This document shows positions 1 to 9,092 of a DNA stretch of 51,942 nt, in pieces. The translations under genes were made by a program, and so were the position numbers. The notes below the pieces were generated by a model. It did no database searches. It saw only the letters and a list, made by a program, of their open reading frames with translations, and had not been told where the DNA came from. The DNA comes from Gordonia sp. (in: high G+C Gram-positive bacteria). GTDB lineage: Bacteria > Actinomycetota > Actinomycetes > Mycobacteriales > Mycobacteriaceae. Location: positions 1 through 51,942 of the forward strand of contig NZ_JAGQTN010000225.1 of the NCBI RefSeq assembly GCF_020438995.1, written 5' to 3'. Position 1 is the first letter of the stretch, and each line of letters opens with the position of its first letter.

Positions 1-115
1 CACCCTCGTCAACACACCCACCGACACCACATCAGACAAACGACGATCAGACTCAGGCTTCACCCAACCAGCACGCGGCACACCACCAGACTACACCCAA
101 GTCGACCTTAACTGA
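1..115 (+). CDS. C-terminal tail of an unidentified protein (partial at window start)
   Basis: An open frame enters from the left edge and ends at TGA 113-115, giving about 37 residues ending in DYTQVDLN. Its codons are unusual for this window: many end in A (ACA, CCA, TCA, CGA, CAA), whereas the neighbours end almost entirely in G or C. It converges on tldD with a gap of about 20 bp. The tail is too short to assign. The composition suggests recently acquired or mobile DNA, such as the end of a transposase or a DUF222/HNH-type repeat protein, but this is inference. The usual tldD partner gene (pmbA/tldE) might be expected at this place and is not seen. Confidence 0.35.
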   Translation, partial: TLVNTPTDTTSDKRRSDSGFTQPARGTPPDYTQVDLN

Positions 116-137
116 ACGGTATTGAGGCTAGAACTGG

Positions 138-1654
138 TTAGTGCCCTCCTTCGTCAGCGGTGTTGAGCACGTTGATGCCGCGGAACAGCGCCGACGGACA
201 GCCGTGGCTGACCGCCGCCACCTGGCCGGGCTGGGCCTTGCCGCAGTTGAACGCGCCCCCGAGGCGCCAGGTCGACGGCCCGCCGACCGCTTCCATCGCG
301 TTCCAGAAATCGGTGGTGGTGGCCTGGTAGGCGACGTCGCGGAGCTGGCGTCGAGTCTGCCGTTACGGATACGGAAGAAACGTTGCCCGGTGAACTGAAA
401 GTTGTAGCGCTGCATATCGATCGACCACGACTTGTCGCCGACGACGTAGATGCCGTCGTCGACGCGGGCGATCAGGTCGTCGGTGCTGATGTCGTCCGCG
501 GCGGGGGCCAGGCTCACGTTGGCCATCCGCTGAATCGGGACGTGGTGCGGCGAGTCGGCGTACGAGCAGCCGTTGGATCGCGCCAGCCCGAGCCGGGGTG
601 CGAACACCCGGTCGAGCTGATATCCGACGAAGATGCCCTCACGCACCAGATCCCAGCTTTGCGCGGCCACCCCTTCGTCGTCGTATCCGACAGTTGCCAA
701 ACCGTATTCGACGGTACGGTCGGCGGTGACGGTCATCGCCGGTGATCCGTAGCGCATGGTGCCGAGTTTGTCGGGGGTGGCGAAGGAGGTGCCGGCGTAC
801 GCGGCTTCGTAGCCGATCGCGCGGTCGTATTCGGTTGCGTGACCGATCGATTCGTGGATGGTCAACCACAGGTTGGTCGGGTCGATCACCAGATCCGTCG
901 GTCCCGCAACAACACTCGGTGAATTGACCTTCTCGGCCAATAGCCCCGGCAGGGTCGTCAGCTCGGTGGTCCAGTCCCACACGTCATCGTCGGTGAGTGT
1001 CTCCCAGCCCCGGGCGGTCGGAGGCGCGAGCGTGGTCATCGTCTCGAACTTGCCGGCGGCGGTGTCGACGGCGGTCGCGTCCACGTGCGGCTCCACCCGT
1101 ACCCGCTGCTGGGTGATCGAACTGCCGAAGGAGTCGGCGTAGAAGGTCTGCTCCTTCACGCAGATCACCGAGGCGGTCACGTGGTCGACGCCGTCGGCGG
1201 CCAGGAGCCGGGCCGAATACTCGGCGAGCAACGATGCCTTGTCGGCGGTCGGTACCTCGAACGGGTCGGTGCGATAGGCCGACACCCACGTCGCGTCCCG
1301 GTACACGGGTTCGCCGGCCAGCTCGATGCGTTCGGCGTTCAGGGATCTCAGAGTGGCGGCCACGGCGACAGCTCGTCGCGCGGATGTGGCCGCGGAGTCG
1401 GTGGTCAGCTCGGGATGGGAGGCGAAGCCCCAGGTGCCGTCGACGATGACCCGCACGGCGAAACCGACCTCGCCCGCGGTGACCGCCGATTCGAGCTTCC
1501 CGTCCCGCAGGTTCAAGTTCTCGTTGCTGAGCCGGTGCAACCGCAGGTCCGCGTACGAGGCGCCCGCGGCGAGCGCCGCCGACAGCGCCGCATCGGCCAG
1601 CTGATGGCGGGGCAGGGCGAGAAAGTCCGGGTCGACGTCGCGGGTGGCGGTCAC
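138..1654 (-). pseudogene. tldD: TldD-family metalloprotease with a single-base frameshift near the 3' end
   Basis: TldD is a zinc metalloprotease that acts with TldE/PmbA to degrade unfolded or modified peptides in the cytoplasm. From the GTG at 1654 the frame is a normal TldD through the zinc motif HESIGH (His267) and the conserved FRIRNGRL segment. At 347-350 one base appears to be missing: the sequence reads CTCGACGCCAGCTC where CTCGACGGCCAGCTC would keep frame. After it the original frame becomes a low-complexity Arg/Ser/Pro tail ending at 128. The adjacent frame instead encodes a canonical TldD end (DVAYQATTTDFW, then GGAFNCGKAQPGQ, then CPSALFRG) ending in TAA at 138-140. Either this is a natural inactivating frameshift or an assembly error. 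A -10 box TAGAGT lies 7 nt before the GTG, supporting this start. No pmbA/tldE gene is adjacent. Confidence 0.9.
347..350 (-). other. Putative one-base deletion (frameshift site in tldD)
   Basis: Codons upstream and downstream each match the TldD family but in frames offset by one. Adding one C to the plus-strand GGCG here (a G on the gene's strand) restores a continuous family-like C-terminus. The site is not a long homopolymer. Confidence 0.75.
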
Positions 1655-1661
1655 CTCCCGG

Positions 1662-1667
1662 ACTCTA
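1662..1667 (-). promoter_or_regulatory. -10 element of tldD
   Basis: TAGAGT on the minus strand, 7 nt before the GTG start. This is the spacing of leaderless actinobacterial transcripts. I see no convincing -35. Confidence 0.5.
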
Positions 1668-1733
1668 CTGACATCGGGCCCCGATAGCGGTCTAATGCCT
1701 GGCGCGTCTGCGTGGTGCCGGGCACCGGACCCC

Positions 1734-1739
1734 TAGAAT
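1734..1739 (+). promoter_or_regulatory. -10 element of the penicillin-binding lipoprotein gene
   Basis: TAGAAT, 8 nt before the ATG at 1748. It favours 1748 over the in-frame GTG at 1712 and fits a leaderless or near-leaderless mRNA. Confidence 0.5.
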
Positions 1740-1747
1740 CACCGGTG

Positions 1748-3556
1748 ATGGTGCGGCAGAGACATGTGGGTGCGGTGGTTGCCGCGGTGATCGTGCTCGT
1801 GGTGACGAGCATTGTCGGGTGTTCGAGCGTCGATGACGGTCCTCGGGACGCCTTGGACCGATACCTGACGGCATTCGATGACCACGACATCGCGGGCGCC
1901 GCCGAACTCACCGACAATCCGGACGCGGCGCAGACCGGCATCGAACAAGTGTGGAAGGGGCTGTCCGCCCAGGGCGTGTCGTCCTCGACCGGTCACGCAC
2001 GCACGACCGCCGACAACGCCGACATCGACGTCATGTACACCTGGAAGCTCGCGGGCGGGCAGACCTGGGAGTATCCGGCGACAGTGAAGATGGCGAAATC
2101 GACGCAGGGCTGGATCGTGCGCTGGGCGCCGACGAACATCCACCCCGACCTGGGCCGCAATCAGCGACTGCTGCTGGAGACCACGTCCGCGCCGCGGGCG
2201 ACGGTGAACGAGTCCGACGGTTCGCAGGTGTTGGTAGACGGCACCTTCTACGGCATCGCCTTCGACGCCAAGGCCGCCGCCCGAAAAGGCAGTGTCGTCG
2301 ACTCGGTCACGTCGGTCGTCGGCGCGCTACGGCTGTACGCGCCGGATCTTTCGGTGCAGACCATCACTGAGAAATCGACCGCTTCCGAAGGCATTTACCC
2401 GATCGCACGCCTGACCGAGGCACAGTACAACGCGATCCATGATCAGCTCGACATTCCCGGAGTGCTGATCACCGAACAGACCGACCTGGTGGCCAAGGAC
2501 AAGCGGTTCGCTCCGGGCCTGCTCTCGGTGGTCCGCGGACTGGTTAGCTCCGAGGTGGAGGGTAAGGCCGGGTGGCGGGTGATCACCACCAACGCCAACG
2601 GTCTGCGGACCGGCGTCGTCGCCGACCACGCCCCCCAGCCGGCTCCCGCGGTGTCGTTGACGCTGTCGCGGTCCAGGCAGAACGCGGCTCAGCGTGCGGT
2701 CAACGCCCGAAGCCGTTTCCCCGTCGCGATGGTGGTGATGCAGGCATCGACCGGACGAATTCTCGCGATCGCTCAGAACCCGCTCGCCGACCGGAGTGGT
2801 TCGATCGCGACCACCGGCCTGTATCCGCCCGGCTCGACATTCAAGATTGTCACCGCTGCCGCCGCGATCGGTAAGAATCTGGCACACCCCGGCACGATGG
2901 TGCCGTGTCCGGGAACCATCGACATCGGTCCACGTCGCATCCCCAATTACGACCGGTTCGCTCTCGGGACGGTATCGATGCAGCAGGCCTTCGCGGCGTC
3001 GTGCAACACCAGCTTCGCCAAGCTCGCCAGCGAGATGGGACCGGCCGACCTCCCCAGTACAGCGGCGGCTTTGGGTATCGGCCCGGACTACACGATCGCC
3101 GGCCTCGAATCGGTGTCCGGAACGGTGCCGCTGTCCTCCGATCTCGTCGAACGCACCGAGGACGGATTCGGTCAGGGCAAGGTGCTGGTGAGTCCGCTAG
3201 GCCTGGCAATTGCAGTGTCCACCATCGCACGTGGCGGCAAATCGCCTGTACCGCAACTGATTCGAGGTAGACGGACCATCGTGAAGGGCGGTGGAAAACC
3301 GGCCCTCGACCCGGTGGTGTTCACCGAACTCCGGTCGATGATGCGCGCGGTGGTCACCGGCGGCACCGCCACCCTGATCAACGGGATGGGTGAGGTGTAC
3401 GGCAAGACCGGTGAGGCCGAGTTCGCCGGCGGCTCACACGCCTGGTTCGCCGGCTACCGGGGTGACCTGGCCTTCGCCACCCTCGTCGTCGGCGGCGGCG
3501 ACTCCACCAACGCCGTAGCCGTCACCCGGGACTTCCTCGCCGCCCTCCCGAACTGA
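1748..3556 (+). CDS. Penicillin-binding lipoprotein (class B-like transpeptidase, NTF2/MecA N-terminal domain)
   Basis: This is a D,D-transpeptidase that cross-links peptidoglycan outside the cell membrane. The product of about 602 aa starts with MVRQR, a hydrophobic segment and a lipobox ending SIVGC, so it is predicted to be a lipoprotein. An NTF2-like domain follows (about residues 30-140), then a dimerisation domain, then the transpeptidase domain with its three motifs: STFK (Ser363), SCN (Ser418) and KTG (Lys553). The layout matches the M. tuberculosis Rv2864c type. I chose the ATG at 1748 because a -10 box sits 8 nt upstream and the signal peptide then has normal length; a GTG at 1712 would add 12 residues. 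It is transcribed away from tldD and converges on hmuV. Confidence 0.92.
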   Translation: MVRQRHVGAVVAAVIVLVVTSIVGCSSVDDGPRDALDRYLTAFDDHDIAGAAELTDNPDAAQTGIEQVWKGLSAQGVSSSTGHARTTADNADIDVMYTWKLAGGQTWEYPATVKMAKSTQGWIVRWAPTNIHPDLGRNQRLLLETTSAPRATVNESDGSQVLVDGTFYGIAFDAKAAARKGSVVDSVTSVVGALRLYAPDLSVQTITEKSTASEGIYPIARLTEAQYNAIHDQLDIPGVLITEQTDLVAKDKRFAPGLLSVVRGLVSSEVEGKAGWRVITTNANGLRTGVVADHAPQPAPAVSLTLSRSRQNAAQRAVNARSRFPVAMVVMQASTGRILAIAQNPLADRSGSIATTGLYPPGSTFKIVTAAAAIGKNLAHPGTMVPCPGTIDIGPRRIPNYDRFALGTVSMQQAFAASCNTSFAKLASEMGPADLPSTAAALGIGPDYTIAGLESVSGTVPLSSDLVERTEDGFGQGKVLVSPLGLAIAVSTIARGGKSPVPQLIRGRRTIVKGGGKPALDPVVFTELRSMMRAVVTGGTATLINGMGEVYGKTGEAEFAGGSHAWFAGYRGDLAFATLVVGGGDSTNAVAVTRDFLAALPN

Positions 3557-3584
3557 GTCCGTTCCCGCGCAGCTACTTCGTTGC

Positions 3585-3628
3585 ACGCCGAACGGATCCG
3601 TTTGGCGTCCAAGGAAACCGTTCGGCGT
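3585..3628. terminator. Palindrome and repeat array between converging genes
   Basis: A 24-bp palindrome at 3585-3608 has one mismatched pair and is centred on GGATCC. Its left arm (ACGCCGAACGG) also pairs perfectly with 3618-3628. The decamer CCGTT(T/C)GGCG occurs at 3598, 3618 and 3698. The site lies between the penicillin-binding lipoprotein gene (+) and hmuV (-), so a bidirectional terminator is likely, although there is no T tract. Confidence 0.5.
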
Positions 3629-3748
3629 GAGCGTGGCCGCCTGTGGAGTGGAGATCGCAACAGCGGCCAGATGATCGCGGGTGTGGAAGTCCGCAACCCG
3701 TTTGGCGAACACCGCGAACGTTAGGTCCTCGTCGCCTTCGAAGTCTTG

Positions 3749-4528
3749 TCACGTGCGGCGGGGGAGGATCAGGAGTTGACCGGTTTCGGGGTGGGGCCAG
3801 GTTTCTACGGGGTGGTCGTAGGTGTGTGAGAGGAGGTCGGCGGTCATGACTTCGGGGGTCGGGCCGTGGGCTACCAGGCGGCCCTGCTTCATGACGGCTA
3901 CCTGGTCGGCGTAGGCGGCGGCGAGCGAGAGATCGTGGACGACGATCAGGACGGCGGTGCCCTGGTCGCGCTGGCGGCGCAGGATGTCGAGGACGGCTTC
4001 CTGGTGGTGGATGTCGAGGGCGGCGGTAGGTTCGTCGAGAAGCATCACCGGGGCCTGTTGGGCGAGGGCGCGGCCGAGGGACACCCGGGCTTGCTGACCA
4101 CCGGAGAGCTGGGAGAAAGGGCGGTCGAGGATGTCGCCGAGGTCGCATTCGGCGATGGCGTCGGCGATGATCTGCGGGGACTGCACCGCCTGCGGGGTGC
4201 GTAGCCACGGGAAGCGGCCCATCTGCACCACCTCGGCGACGGTGAACGGGGTGTCGGTGCGGTTGGTCTGCGTCACCAGCGACCGTTCCCGCGCCAGGTC
4301 GCGATGGCCGATAGCACCGATTTCGTGGCCGTTGATGCGGACAGTTCCCGACGCCGGTCGGCGCACCCCCGACAGTGCCGACAGCAGCGTCGACTTGCCG
4401 CAGCCGTTGGGGCCGACGAGCGCGCACAGCGAACCGCCGTCGACCGTCAGCGACACACCCTTCACCACTTCGCGCCCGCCGAGCGTGATGTGAATGTCGT
4501 CGGCGATCAGACCCGTCGTATTACTCAC
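3749..4528 (-). CDS. hmuV: Haem ABC transporter ATP-binding protein HmuV
   Basis: Cytoplasmic ATPase of the haem importer. The 259-aa protein carries Walker A (GPNGCGKST, near residue 40), the signature LSGGQQ, Walker B (VMLLDEP) and a switch His in VVHDLS, in the order of the FecE/HmuV family. The GTG start at 4528 overlaps the TGA of the permease gene (GTGA), so the two are translationally coupled. The frame continues upstream without a stop, but that part overlaps the permease and is not real. Substrate (haem rather than a siderophore) is inferred from the binding protein. Confidence 0.9.
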   Translation of the reverse strand: MSNTTGLIADDIHITLGGREVVKGVSLTVDGGSLCALVGPNGCGKSTLLSALSGVRRPASGTVRINGHEIGAIGHRDLARERSLVTQTNRTDTPFTVAEVVQMGRFPWLRTPQAVQSPQIIADAIAECDLGDILDRPFSQLSGGQQARVSLGRALAQQAPVMLLDEPTAALDIHHQEAVLDILRRQRDQGTAVLIVVHDLSLAAAYADQVAVMKQGRLVAHGPTPEVMTADLLSHTYDHPVETWPHPETGQLLILPRRT

Positions 4529-5625
4529 CAGCCAGCCCCCGCGTGCCGGCTGCGGCGCAGCAGGATGAAGAACAACGGGCCACCGATCAGGGCCGTGAAC
4601 ATGCCGATCGGGAGGTCGGCGTCGCCGATCATGGTGCGGGCCGCCAGATCGGCGCCCACCAGCACCAGCGCGCCACCGATCAGGCTCGCCGGCAACAGGG
4701 TGGCGTGACGGGGGCCCAGCACCAGCCGCATGACGTGCGGCACGATCAGTCCGACGAACATGATGATGCCCGCGAACGCGACAGCGGCAGCGGTGAGAAT
4801 CGCCACGAGAACGATCGCCTGACGACGCACCACCTCGACGTTCACTCCGAGCGAGGCCGCCTGAACGTCGCCGAGGGCGAGCAGATCGAGCTTGTGGCTG
4901 AGCGCGAGAGCCCCCGCACAACCGGCGACGATCAGCGGCGCCGCCACCCACACCTGATTCCACGAGGCACCGGCCACCGAGCCGAGCTGCCAGAACACGA
5001 TCTGCTCACGGTCGTTCGGATTGGCCACGAACGTCAGATACGCGATGATGCCGGTCGCGAACGCATTGACCGCGATGCCGGTGAGCACCAGCATGATCGT
5101 CGACGACGCCCCGTCGCGTAGCGACAGCAGATATACCGCGGCCGTGGTGAACAGGCCGAACACGAACGCGGCACCGGCCAGCGCCCACTCGTTGGAGCCG
5201 CTGCCGCCGAGCACGATGATCAGGCACGCCCCGATCGCCGCACCCGACGAGACACCGACGATGCCCGGCTCGGCTAGCGGATTGGCCAGCACACCCTGTA
5301 GCAGACAGCCGCCCGCGCCGAGCCCGGCACCGACGATCAGCCCGAGCACGATCCGCGGGAACCGCACGTTCCACAGGGTTTCCTCGCCATTCTCGTGCGT
5401 CGGCAACGGCCCGATGTCGAGATGCCAGTGGTGGGCCAGACTGCCCAGCACCTCCGACGGCGCGATCGCGACCTTGCCGCTGCCCGCCGAGATCACCACG
5501 AGCACCGCGAGCGCGATCAGCATGCCGACGATGATCGCGATACTGCGGGTCAGGCGGGATCTGCGCCGACCGTCGGAGGCTTGTATTGTCGCAGGCCGCT
5601 CGGCCACGGACACATCATCTTTCAC
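4525..5625 (-). CDS. hmuU: Haem ABC transporter permease HmuU (FecCD family)
   Basis: Inner-membrane permease of the haem importer, 366 aa. After a short cytoplasmic N-terminus it has multiple hydrophobic helices typical of FecCD permeases, including the family blocks RFPRIVLGLIVGAGLGAGG and GLIVPHVMRLVLGPRH, the latter being the coupling region that contacts the ATPase. The GTG start at 5625 overlaps the TGA of hmuT (GTGA), and the gene ends in a GTGA overlap with hmuV. The three genes therefore form one tightly coupled operon, hmuT-hmuU-hmuV. Confidence 0.92.
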   Translation of the reverse strand: MKDDVSVAERPATIQASDGRRRSRLTRSIAIIVGMLIALAVLVVISAGSGKVAIAPSEVLGSLAHHWHLDIGPLPTHENGEETLWNVRFPRIVLGLIVGAGLGAGGCLLQGVLANPLAEPGIVGVSSGAAIGACLIIVLGGSGSNEWALAGAAFVFGLFTTAAVYLLSLRDGASSTIMLVLTGIAVNAFATGIIAYLTFVANPNDREQIVFWQLGSVAGASWNQVWVAAPLIVAGCAGALALSHKLDLLALGDVQAASLGVNVEVVRRQAIVLVAILTAAAVAFAGIIMFVGLIVPHVMRLVLGPRHATLLPASLIGGALVLVGADLAARTMIGDADLPIGMFTALIGGPLFFILLRRSRHAGAGW

Positions 5626-6680
5626 CGATAGACCGCCTTCGCCAGGGCGCCGATGACCTCGCCGACGTCCGGCCCGAACGCCAGGATCTTCGTCTCGTCC
5701 ATCTGCACGACCCTGCGATGTCGCCCGGCCGACGTCGCGGCGATCCCGGCGATCTTGAGGACACCGTCCGGACCGCCGACGGTGTCGGCGCCCTGCTTCA
5801 TCACCAGGATCACGTCGGGGTCGGCGCGGATCATGGCCTCGGCCGAGATCATCGTGAACGCTCCCGTCAGGTCGGCTTTAGTGCCGGCGTCGACGCCGCC
5901 GATCGCCTCGATCAGGCTGTCGGCACCCGAACCCGGTCCGGCCAGAAGGGTCAGTTTGGGGCCGCGAACGTACACGAACGCGATCGTCGGATTCCCCGAC
6001 GGATTGGGCACCAATTGCCGGGCTTCGGCCACCTGCCGGTCGGTGCGTGCGATGAGTGCCCTGCCTTCGGCGGACACACCGAGTGCGTCGGCCACCGACT
6101 CGATCAGCTCAGTGTTGTTGTCGAGACTGCGGATGGCGGTGAACAGCACGACAGGGATCCCGGAGTTGCGGATCTGGTCGATCGCACCGGCCGGGGTGGT
6201 GTCCTGGTTGATGAGCAGTACGCTCGGCCGCAGCTTGAGCACCATTTCGGCGTTGAGGCTGTGACCGCGGTTGGTCACCACCGGTAGGCCGACGGCGGCC
6301 GGGAAGATCGTCGACGTGTCGCGGCCGACCATCCGCGAACCGAGGCCGAGCGAGAAGACGATGCTGCCGAGGGTGCCGTTGATGTCGACCGCGATGATGC
6401 GGGAGGCGTCGGCCACGGTGACCTTGCGGCCACCGGCGTCGGTCACGGTTGCCGGCAGCACCGGTCGCGGGTCCGTGGTGATGGGGTGGACGTCGGTGCC
6501 GGGTAGCTGCGCGGTCTGTGGGCCGTCGCGCAGGTGTGCGGTCGACGCCTTGGCGGTCTTGTCCTGGTCGATCGGGGTCACGAAACAGGAGGTCACGGTC
6601 AGTGCGACGAGGCCGGTGATCAGGACGAACAGCAGTCTCGCCGATCGACGTGCACGTACCGAGGTGCTTGCGTCAGGCAT
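5622..6680 (-). CDS. hmuT: Haem-binding lipoprotein HmuT
   Basis: Extracytoplasmic substrate-binding protein that hands haem to HmuU. The protein of about 352 aa has an Arg-rich N-terminus, a hydrophobic segment and a lipobox ending VTSC, so it is membrane-anchored. The TroA/BtuF-like fold follows, with [18 protein letters not shown] and GRDTSTIFP near its start, blocks typical of HmuT. I place the start at the ATG 6680, preceded by GGTGAG; a GTG at 6689 would add three residues. It leads the hmuTUV operon. A -10-like TAAGGT at 6759-6764 (minus) would give a leader of about 70 nt. I found no convincing IdeR iron box. Confidence 0.9.
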   Translation of the reverse strand: MPDASTSVRARRSARLLFVLITGLVALTVTSCFVTPIDQDKTAKASTAHLRDGPQTAQLPGTDVHPITTDPRPVLPATVTDAGGRKVTVADASRIIAVDINGTLGSIVFSLGLGSRMVGRDTSTIFPAAVGLPVVTNRGHSLNAEMVLKLRPSVLLINQDTTPAGAIDQIRNSGIPVVLFTAIRSLDNNTELIESVADALGVSAEGRALIARTDRQVAEARQLVPNPSGNPTIAFVYVRGPKLTLLAGPGSGADSLIEAIGGVDAGTKADLTGAFTMISAEAMIRADPDVILVMKQGADTVGGPDGVLKIAGIAATSAGRHRRVVQMDETKILAFGPDVGEVIGALAKAVYR

Positions 6681-6802
6681 TTGTCTCACCGGACCCTTCG
6701 TGACCCTTGCTCGTTCCTCGCTTCGGCCTCAGGGATCAAGATGTGTTCCCCGGCCGTCACCTTAGCCGGGTGCGCCGGACCCGATGGCGTGGCGGCAGGT
6801 TC

Positions 6803-6808
6803 TAAGCT
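6803..6808 (+). promoter_or_regulatory. -10 element of map
   Basis: TAAGCT, 7 nt before the ATG at 6816, in leaderless arrangement. Confidence 0.5.
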
Positions 6809-6815
6809 GGACGCC

Positions 6816-7685
6816 ATGACCGTTCGCGCTCCCCTGAAACCCGGCACACTGTCACCGACGCTGCCGGTGCCCGATTCCATCGAACGCCCGGAGTATGTGT
6901 GGAAGCCGACCGCGAACGAGGGGCACGAGCCGTGGGTGCAGACGCCCGAGACCATCGAGAAGATGCGGCTGGCGAGCAAGATCGCCGCCAACGCGCTCGC
7001 CGAGGCCGGTAAGGCCGTCGCCCCCGGCGTCACCACCGACGAGCTCGACCGTATCGCGCACGACTACATGATCGACCACGGGGCCTACCCGTCGACGCTC
7101 GGCTACCGGGGGTTCCCCAAGTCGTGCTGCACCTCGCTGAACGAGGTGATCTGCCACGGGATCCCCGACTCGACCGTCATCGAGGACGGCGACATCGTCA
7201 ACATCGACGTCACCGCCTACATCGACGGCGTGCACGGCGACACCAACGCGACGTTCCTGGCGGGCAACGTCTCACAGGAGGCGGCCGACCTCGTCGAACG
7301 AACCCGCATCGCCACCGAGCGTGCCATCAAGGCCGTCAAACCGGGCCGCGAACTCAACGTGATCGGCCGCGTCATCGAGTCCTACGCCCACCGGTTCGGC
7401 TACAGCGTGGTCCGTGACTTCACCGGCCACGGCATCGGCGAGACCTTCCACAACGGTCTGGTGATCCTGCACTACGACCAGCCCAACGTCGATACCGTCA
7501 TCGAACCGGGCATGGTGTTCACCATCGAACCGATGATCAACCTCGGCGGCCTGCCGTACGAGATCTGGAAGGACGGCTGGACCGTCGTCACCGTCGACCG
7601 CAAATGGACGGCGCAGTTCGAGCACACCCTGGTGGTCACCGACACCGGCGCCGAGATCCTGACACTGCCCGATCCAGAGATCTGA
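6816..7685 (+). CDS. map: Type I methionine aminopeptidase
   Basis: Removes the initiator methionine from nascent proteins in the cytoplasm. The 289-aa protein has the extended N-terminal arm of mycobacterial MapB-type enzymes (residues 1-40, with a Pro-rich SH3-binding-like stretch) and then the pita-bread catalytic domain. Metal ligands are visible in order: Asp in [10 protein letters not shown], Asp in [10 protein letters not shown], His in [12 protein letters not shown], Glu in FTIEPMI and Glu in FEHTLVVT. The ATG at 6816 has a -10 box 7 nt upstream. It is a single-gene unit followed by a 99-bp gap. Confidence 0.95.
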   Translation: MTVRAPLKPGTLSPTLPVPDSIERPEYVWKPTANEGHEPWVQTPETIEKMRLASKIAANALAEAGKAVAPGVTTDELDRIAHDYMIDHGAYPSTLGYRGFPKSCCTSLNEVICHGIPDSTVIEDGDIVNIDVTAYIDGVHGDTNATFLAGNVSQEAADLVERTRIATERAIKAVKPGRELNVIGRVIESYAHRFGYSVVRDFTGHGIGETFHNGLVILHYDQPNVDTVIEPGMVFTIEPMINLGGLPYEIWKDGWTVVTVDRKWTAQFEHTLVVTDTGAEILTLPDPEI

Positions 7686-7784
7686 TTCGGCACATCCGTT
7701 TTCGCAGCGTGGTGAGGCAATCCCGGGAGTAGCGTCGACCCGGACGGATTGCGGGTCCGGCGATCCCGACCGAGGAGGAATGCG

Positions 7785-9092
7785 ATGTTGTCTTCCGCAA
7801 CGGGGTGGTGGCGCAAGCACTACAGCAAACTGCCGCCCGCTGTGCAGATGATCGGGCTGCAACTGTGGATGCCGCTGTTCTTCATCACCGCGTTCTGCCT
7901 GTGTTACGTCGTCGCCTTCCATGCACCGAAGGTGCACGACGTGCCGGTCGCGGTGGTCAACACGCCTGCGGCGTCGGTGGTGACGCAGAAGATCGAAGCC
8001 GGTGCCCCGGACACGTTCGCGTTCAGCTATTTCGCCGACCGATCGGCGGCCGTCGAGTCGGTGCGGGACGGCGACAATGCGGCAGCGCTCGTCATCTCCG
8101 CCGACGGGCAGGGCCAACCCGAACTCTTCGTGGCGGGGGCACATCAGTTCCAGGCGTCGAGCATCGTGAAGACGTCTTTTCAGCAGATCTTCGCCACCGG
8201 CGAGGGGGTGAAGATCACCGATATCGCGCCGCTGCCGAAGTCGGATTCATTCGGTCAGGGCGCCATGTACATGATGATGTCGTGGTGCATCGCCGGATAC
8301 ATGGTGGCGATGTTCATCGGCATGATGGGCGCACCGCTGGGCCATTGGACGCGGGTGAGCATCCTCGCAGGCGGTGCGATCGTACTGGCGGTGGTGTCCA
8401 ACGTCATCGTCGGACCGATCGTCGGTGTCTACCCTGCGGAACACTTCCTGCAGATGACCGGCCTGGCGATGCTGTGGATCTTCGCGATCGGGTTGTTTGT
8501 CAACGGAATCTCGTACTTCTTCGGCAGATTCATCACCGGGCCGGCGCTGCTGATGTTCGTGTTCGTGTCGATCCCGGCGTCGGGGGCCGCGTTCCCGGCA
8601 TGGATGGTGCCGTCGTTCTTCAAACATCTGCAGCCGTTCGTCGTCGGGCACGGCATCACCGAGATGATCAAACGAATCCTGTACGGGGTCGGCGAACCGT
8701 ACTGGCAGGGCTTCCTGCTGATGGGCGCGTACGCGGTGCTCGGTGTGCTGACGATGCTTGTGGGTAAACGCTGGCGTGAATCCAAAGAGGTCGATCGCAT
8801 CCTGTCCGGTCAGTCGACGATGATGATCGCCGCCCAGCGCGCGATGATGGCACACGGTATGGAGAATCGGGCAACTGTGCTGCGCCGGCACGGTATCGAC
8901 CCGGAGACGGGCAAGCCGCTACACCAAGCGACCGGCACCGCCTCTGCGGACACGGACGATGCCGAGGCTTACACCGAACTCGAATTGACCGCCGGCGGCG
9001 ACCCGCTGGTCAACGGGGGCAGAAGTCTGGGCCTGGGCGAGATCGATCGCGAACACGACATCCTGCAGGCCGACCGCACAGGTCAGGAGTGA
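7785..9092 (+). CDS. YhgE/Pip or SNG1-like (DUF3533-type) ABC-2 membrane protein
   Basis: Integral membrane protein of 435 aa. One N-terminal helix (about residues 20-45) precedes an extracytoplasmic domain of about 130 residues, followed by about five helices in the arrangement of YhgE/Pip and ABC-2 permease-like proteins. The last 100 or so residues form a hydrophilic, acidic cytoplasmic tail with no domain I recognise. The ATG at 7785 follows a strong ribosome site (GAGGAGG, 6-nt spacing). The stop overlaps the cobQ start (GTGA), so the two are co-translated, but I know of no role in cobalamin synthesis. Relatives have been linked to export or drug tolerance; function here is unknown. Confidence 0.7.
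   Translation: MLSSATGWWRKHYSKLPPAVQMIGLQLWMPLFFITAFCLCYVVAFHAPKVHDVPVAVVNTPAASVVTQKIEAGAPDTFAFSYFADRSAAVESVRDGDNAAALVISADGQGQPELFVAGAHQFQASSIVKTSFQQIFATGEGVKITDIAPLPKSDSFGQGAMYMMMSWCIAGYMVAMFIGMMGAPLGHWTRVSILAGGAIVLAVVSNVIVGPIVGVYPAEHFLQMTGLAMLWIFAIGLFVNGISYFFGRFITGPALLMFVFVSIPASGAAFPAWMVPSFFKHLQPFVVGHGITEMIKRILYGVGEPYWQGFLLMGAYAVLGVLTMLVGKRWRESKEVDRILSGQSTMMIAAQRAMMAHGMENRATVLRRHGIDPETGKPLHQATGTASADTDDAEAYTELELTAGGDPLVNGGRSLGLGEIDREHDILQADRTGQE

Noticed and set aside
6681-6815. An IdeR iron box before hmuT
   Set aside because: No sequence close to the TTAGGTTAGGCTAACCTAA pattern is present on either strand.
6534-7685. An N-terminally extended methionine aminopeptidase
   Set aside because: The extension reads antisense to hmuT and has no similarity; the ATG at 6816 has a -10 box at leaderless spacing.
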